From Paenibacillus sp. HB172176 (GTDB lineage: Bacteria; Bacillota; Bacilli; Paenibacillales; Paenibacillaceae): 64,000 nt of DNA. The notes under the pieces are model-generated. The model was not told where the DNA came from. It did no database searches and saw only the letters and a program-made list of their open reading frames with translations. This document shows positions 60,669 to 64,000 of the stretch, piece after piece. The stretch is from the NCBI RefSeq assembly GCF_011947265.1, contig NZ_JAATHD010000027.1:1-64000 (forward strand). The letters run 5' to 3'. Within the stretch, counting starts at the first letter, position 1. Each line of letters begins with the position of its first letter. A program made the position numbers and the translations under genes.

Positions 60669-62633
60669 ATGCCAAAGTTTCTTATAGCAAGATGGCATGG
60701 CATGCATCATACGGCGTCGTTTGCCGTTATGCTGATCATGGCGGCGGTTCTCGCCTGGTATGTGCATATCATAGTCGGGCTGGCCGCCCTGCTGCTAACC
60801 GTGTTGTCGGCCGTATACAACCTATTATCGGAGCGGGCTTTCCGCAAAGATCTGAAGACCTATCTGGGGACCTTGTCGTACCGCGTGAAGAAGGGCGGCA
60901 ATGATGTCATCAGCGAGCTGCCCTTCGGCATTATTCTCTATAACGAAGAGCGCGCCGTCGAATGGCATAATCCTTATATTGCGGGCATTATGGAGCGGGA
61001 ATCGGTAATCGGCGTGCCGTTGACCGAGCTGTTCCCGACTCTTCAACAGACGAAGGAACGCGATGGAACCGTTGAAGCGATGCTGGGCAATCAGATGTAT
61101 CAGCTCATCTTCAAGCAGAAGGATCGCATTCTGTACGTGAAGAACGTCACGGAGCTATGGCAGCTCGGACGCAAGTACGAGGACGAGAAGCTGTCGCTAG
61201 GCGTGGTCATGATCGACAACCTGGACGAAGCGACGCAGGGCCTTGACGATCATCAGCGGAGCTCGCTGCTTAATCGTGTGACCGCCGAAATCACGGAATG
61301 GGCGCAGAAGTACGAAATCTATCTGAAGCGGCTGACCTCAGACCGCTTCTTGCTTATTACCGATCAGCGAACGCTTCGCCAGCTCGAGCATTCGAGATTC
61401 GTGCTTCTGGACGAAGTACGCGAGAGCACGAGCGATCAGAAAATTCCGGTCACGCTCAGTATCGGCTTCTCGGCCGGCGCGGATACCATTATCGAGCTGG
61501 GTCAATGGGCGCATATGAGTCTCGACATCGCGCTTGGGCGGGGCGGCGACCAAGCCGCCGTCAAGCTGGGCAGCAGACAGACCTTCTACGGCGGCAAGTC
61601 GAACGCGGTCGAGAAGCGTACCCGCGTCAGGGCGAGAGTGGTTGCTCATGCGCTGCGCGATCTCATTAGAGAGAGCCATAATGTCATTATTATGGGTCAC
61701 AAGATGCCCGATATGGACGCGGTCGGCGCGGCGATCGGCGTGCTGAAGGCCGCGCAGCTGTTCGGCAAGGAAGCGTATATCGTGCTGGAGGGCATCAATC
61801 CATCCATCGAGCGAATGATGGAGATGCTGCGCGAGGACGAGAAGCTGTCGAAGCGGTTCGTCTCTCCGGAGCAGGCTGCTGCGTTGTTCACCCCGCACTC
61901 GCTTGCCGTTGTCGTCGATACCCACAAGGCGTCGCTGGTGAAGGAGCCGAAGCTGCTCGGGCTTACCGAGCGGATCGTTGTAATCGACCACCATCGCAGA
62001 GGCGAGGAGTTCATCAATAACGCGATTCTCATCTATATGGAGCCGTATGCGTCATCGACCTGCGAGCTTGTCACCGAGCTGCTGCAGTATATTCATGACC
62101 GGATTTCGCTTGATGTGCGGGAGGCCACCTCGCTGCTCGCCGGCATTACGGTCGATACGAAGAGCTTCACGCTGCGAACGGGCGCGAGAACGTTCGAGGC
62201 GGCCTCCTTCCTGCGCCGCAATGGCGCCGATACGATGCATATCCAGCGGATGCTGCAGGAGGATCTCGAGGAGTTCGTAAGCAAGGCGGAGATTATCAAG
62301 AACGCGCGGGTCGTCTATGATCATATCGCGATTGCGGTAGTGGAGAAGGGGAAGCGGAATTCGCAGCTTCTCATCGCGCAGTCGGCGGATACCCTGCTGC
62401 ATATGACGGATATCCTCGCGTCGTTCGTCATCGGCGAGCGTCCTGATGGCCTGATCGGCATCAGCGCAAGGTCGCTCGGGGGGATGAACGTGCAGGTGGT
62501 CATGGAGAAGATGGGCGGAGGCGGTCACTTGACCAATGCGGCCTCGCAGCTCGAGGGCACGACTGAAGAAGTGGCGGGACGGCTGATGGCCGTCCTGGAG
62601 CAAATTGAATCGGAAGAGGGGTTATTCGAATGA
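60669..62633 (+). CDS. gdpP: Cyclic di-AMP phosphodiesterase GdpP
   Basis: GdpP degrades cyclic di-AMP to pApA. 654 residues: two membrane helices (about 12-55), a PAS-like domain (about 80-150), a degenerate GGDEF domain (about 170-300) and the DHH-DHHA1 catalytic part, with GHKMPDMDAVGAAIG (about 345-360), DHHRRGEEF and the C-terminal GGGGHLTNAASQ. All metal ligands appear present. rplI overlaps by 4 bases. Its substrate also controls Ktr potassium uptake, whose genes are 6 kb away. Confidence 0.96.
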   Translation: MPKFLIARWHGMHHTASFAVMLIMAAVLAWYVHIIVGLAALLLTVLSAVYNLLSERAFRKDLKTYLGTLSYRVKKGGNDVISELPFGIILYNEERAVEWHNPYIAGIMERESVIGVPLTELFPTLQQTKERDGTVEAMLGNQMYQLIFKQKDRILYVKNVTELWQLGRKYEDEKLSLGVVMIDNLDEATQGLDDHQRSSLLNRVTAEITEWAQKYEIYLKRLTSDRFLLITDQRTLRQLEHSRFVLLDEVRESTSDQKIPVTLSIGFSAGADTIIELGQWAHMSLDIALGRGGDQAAVKLGSRQTFYGGKSNAVEKRTRVRARVVAHALRDLIRESHNVIIMGHKMPDMDAVGAAIGVLKAAQLFGKEAYIVLEGINPSIERMMEMLREDEKLSKRFVSPEQAAALFTPHSLAVVVDTHKASLVKEPKLLGLTERIVVIDHHRRGEEFINNAILIYMEPYASSTCELVTELLQYIHDRISLDVREATSLLAGITVDTKSFTLRTGARTFEAASFLRRNGADTMHIQRMLQEDLEEFVSKAEIIKNARVVYDHIAIAVVEKGKRNSQLLIAQSADTLLHMTDILASFVIGERPDGLIGISARSLGGMNVQVVMEKMGGGGHLTNAASQLEGTTEEVAGRLMAVLEQIESEEGLFE

Positions 62634-63073
62634 AAGTGATCTTTCTGCAAGATGTGAAGGGCCAGGGCAAGAAGGGCCAAGTGAAGGATTTGTCCGAAGG
62701 TTATGTACGTAATTTCCTGCTGCCGAAGGGGCTTGCGAAGCTGGCGTCCGACGGCAATCTGAAGACGCTGGAGGTTCAGAACGCGTCGGAGGAGAAGCGG
62801 AAGGCGAAGGAGAAGGAAGACGCCGAAGCGCTTGGCAAGAAGCTCGAGGAAATGAAAATTGTCGTGAAAGCGAAGGCTGGAGAAGGCGGCAAGCTGTTCG
62901 GCGCAATTACGAGCAAGCAGATTGCCGAGGCGCTGGCGGGGCAAGGCATCAAGATCGACAAGCGCAAGATCGAGCTCGAGGAGCCGATTCGCACTTTAGG
63001 CGTGACGCAGGTGCCGGTCAAGCTTCATACCGAAGTGAAAGCGATGATGAACGTACAGACCGCCGAGGAATAA
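62630..63073 (+). CDS. rplI: 50S ribosomal protein L9
   Basis: L9 is a two-domain large-subunit protein. 147 residues: the N-terminal domain has MKVIFLQDVKGQGKKGQVKD and GYVRNFLLPKGLA, followed by the long connecting helix (Lys/Glu-rich, 50-80) and the C-terminal domain. It overlaps gdpP by 4 bases (ATGA). dnaB follows after 80 bases. Confidence 0.97.
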   Translation: MKVIFLQDVKGQGKKGQVKDLSEGYVRNFLLPKGLAKLASDGNLKTLEVQNASEEKRKAKEKEDAEALGKKLEEMKIVVKAKAGEGGKLFGAITSKQIAEALAGQGIKIDKRKIELEEPIRTLGVTQVPVKLHTEVKAMMNVQTAEE

Positions 63074-63153
63074 TCCCGGCAAGAGCGGGCAAGCGATAGA
63101 GCGAACTCGTGAGAGATGGAGGCATAAAGAGGAACAATGGAGGAGTGCGCAGG

Positions 63154-64000
63154 ATGAGTAACGAGCAGTTATACGATCGGGTGCCGCCGCAAAATATGGA
63201 AGCCGAGCAAGCGGTTATCGGTGCGGTTCTGCTGCAGCCGGAAGCGCTGATCACCGCGATGGAGCGAATCAGAGTCGAAGATTTCTACGGCAGCGCGCAT
63301 CAGCAGATCTACGAAGCGATGATTGAGCTCGGCGAAGACAGCAAACCGATCGATCTCGTGACTCTATCCACGCATCTCATGGATAAGGGGCTTCTGGAGG
63401 ATATCGGCGGGGTTACCTATCTGTCGAAGCTGGCGAATAGCGTCCCGACCGCGGCGAACGTCGATTATTACGCGCAGATTGTCGAAGAGAAGTCGATGCT
63501 GCGGCGTCTCATTCGCACGGCGACGAATATTGTAACCGACGGCTACGCGAATTCCGACGAGGTAGCCGTGCTTCTCAGCGACGCTGAGAAGAAGATTCTC
63601 GAAATTTCCAACAGACGCTCCTCCAGCGGCTTCATCTCGATTCGGGATGTTCTGATGGAAGTGTTCGAGAAGGTAGAGTTTCTCTACAATAACAAAGGCG
63701 GAACCTCCGGCATTCCCTCCGGCTTCGTCGATCTGGACCGGATGACGGCCGGCTTCCAGCGCAGCGATCTTATTATCGTGGCGGCCCGTCCTTCCGTCGG
63801 CAAGACCGCGTTCGCGCTGAATATCGCCCAGAATGTCGGCGTTCGGGCGAAGGAGACGGTGGCGATCTTCTCGCTCGAGATGTCGGCCGCCCAGCTCGTT
63901 CAGCGGATGATCTGCGCCGAAGCGAACGTGGATGCGACGCGCATGCGTACGGGCAGTCTCGAGGGCGACGACTGGGAGAAGCTGACGATGGCGATCGGCT
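63154..64000 (+). CDS. dnaB: Replicative DNA helicase DnaB, 5' part
   Basis: The hexameric helicase of the replication fork (DnaC in B. subtilis naming). The start MSNEQLYDRVPPQNMEAEQA follows GGAGGAG. The N-terminal primase-binding domain is at 1-110, and the RecA-like ATPase domain begins with the Walker A motif ARPSVGKTAF (about 210-219). The window ends within this domain, after about 282 residues of an expected 450 or so. The frame is open to the edge. Confidence 0.97.
   Translation, partial: MSNEQLYDRVPPQNMEAEQAVIGAVLLQPEALITAMERIRVEDFYGSAHQQIYEAMIELGEDSKPIDLVTLSTHLMDKGLLEDIGGVTYLSKLANSVPTAANVDYYAQIVEEKSMLRRLIRTATNIVTDGYANSDEVAVLLSDAEKKILEISNRRSSSGFISIRDVLMEVFEKVEFLYNNKGGTSGIPSGFVDLDRMTAGFQRSDLIIVAARPSVGKTAFALNIAQNVGVRAKETVAIFSLEMSAAQLVQRMICAEANVDATRMRTGSLEGDDWEKLTMAIG

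Overview
The window is the replication-origin region of a spore-forming Firmicute, most likely Paenibacillus or a close relative in the Paenibacillaceae. Reasons: the Bacillales origin gene order (rpmH, dnaA, dnaN, S4-domain gene, recF, remB, gyrB, gyrA), both noc and soj/parB, spore-associated genes (yyaC, a YheC/YheD ATP-grasp gene), strong GGAGG ribosome-binding sites, frequent GTG/TTG starts, and several LplB/LplC-type permease and YesN/AraC-type regulator genes. This assignment comes from gene content and was not tested by alignment.

Layout. Bases 1-48 are the 5' end of a 16S rRNA gene running leftward, with its promoter and leader behind it. From 454 to 11660 runs the leftward replication block: an HD-GYP protein, gyrA, gyrB, remB, recF, rlbA/yaaA, dnaN and dnaA, with a rightward YheC/D gene placed between gyrB and gyrA. 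The origin has two parts: a DnaA-box cluster between dnaA and rpmH (11.7-12.1 kb), and a second element between dnaN and dnaA (10.19-10.24 kb) with a DnaA box, a GC-rich spacer and DnaA-trio repeats. Rightward from the origin come rpmH, rnpA, yidC, khpB/jag, mnmE, mnmG, rsmG, noc, soj and parB, with two parS sites, then a cysteine desulfurase, DUF4446, yyaC, DUF3343, an MscS channel and DUF951.

Bases 26.2-46.2 kb are an accessory carbohydrate locus inserted into this housekeeping backbone, mostly on the lagging strand. It holds a mutarotase-like protein, a 1109-residue DUF5107/TPR protein, an AraC regulator, a GH36 alpha-galactosidase, a sulfatase, a YesN-type response regulator with its sensor kinase, an ABC sugar importer (lipoprotein plus two permeases), a GH2 beta-mannosidase and a second AraC regulator. 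Alpha-galactosidase with beta-mannosidase suggests galactomannan-type oligosaccharides. Two promoters in this locus share an identical upstream box at identical spacing, which suggests a small AraC regulon.

After a tRNA-Ser(CGA) come a YjzC-like gene, a coiled-coil protein, an intergenic region full of direct repeats, and an ammonium transporter gene split by one amber codon. The backbone resumes with rpsF-ssb-rpsR, a SulP transporter, a 53-residue small gene with a consensus promoter, a Ktr potassium uptake pair, a DUF4870 protein, an LCP-family enzyme with a CBS-domain partner, a WYL regulator divergent from two tandem GyrI-like proteins, and then yybS-gdpP-rplI-dnaB, with dnaB cut by the window end.

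Main points of interest: the shared AraC-type promoter module, the WYL/tandem GyrI-like cassette with a perfect palindrome, a dispersed hairpin-containing repeat in two housekeeping intergenic regions, the tandem repeats near 48 kb, the interrupted amt gene, the small gene at 52.7 kb and the clear DnaA-trio element.
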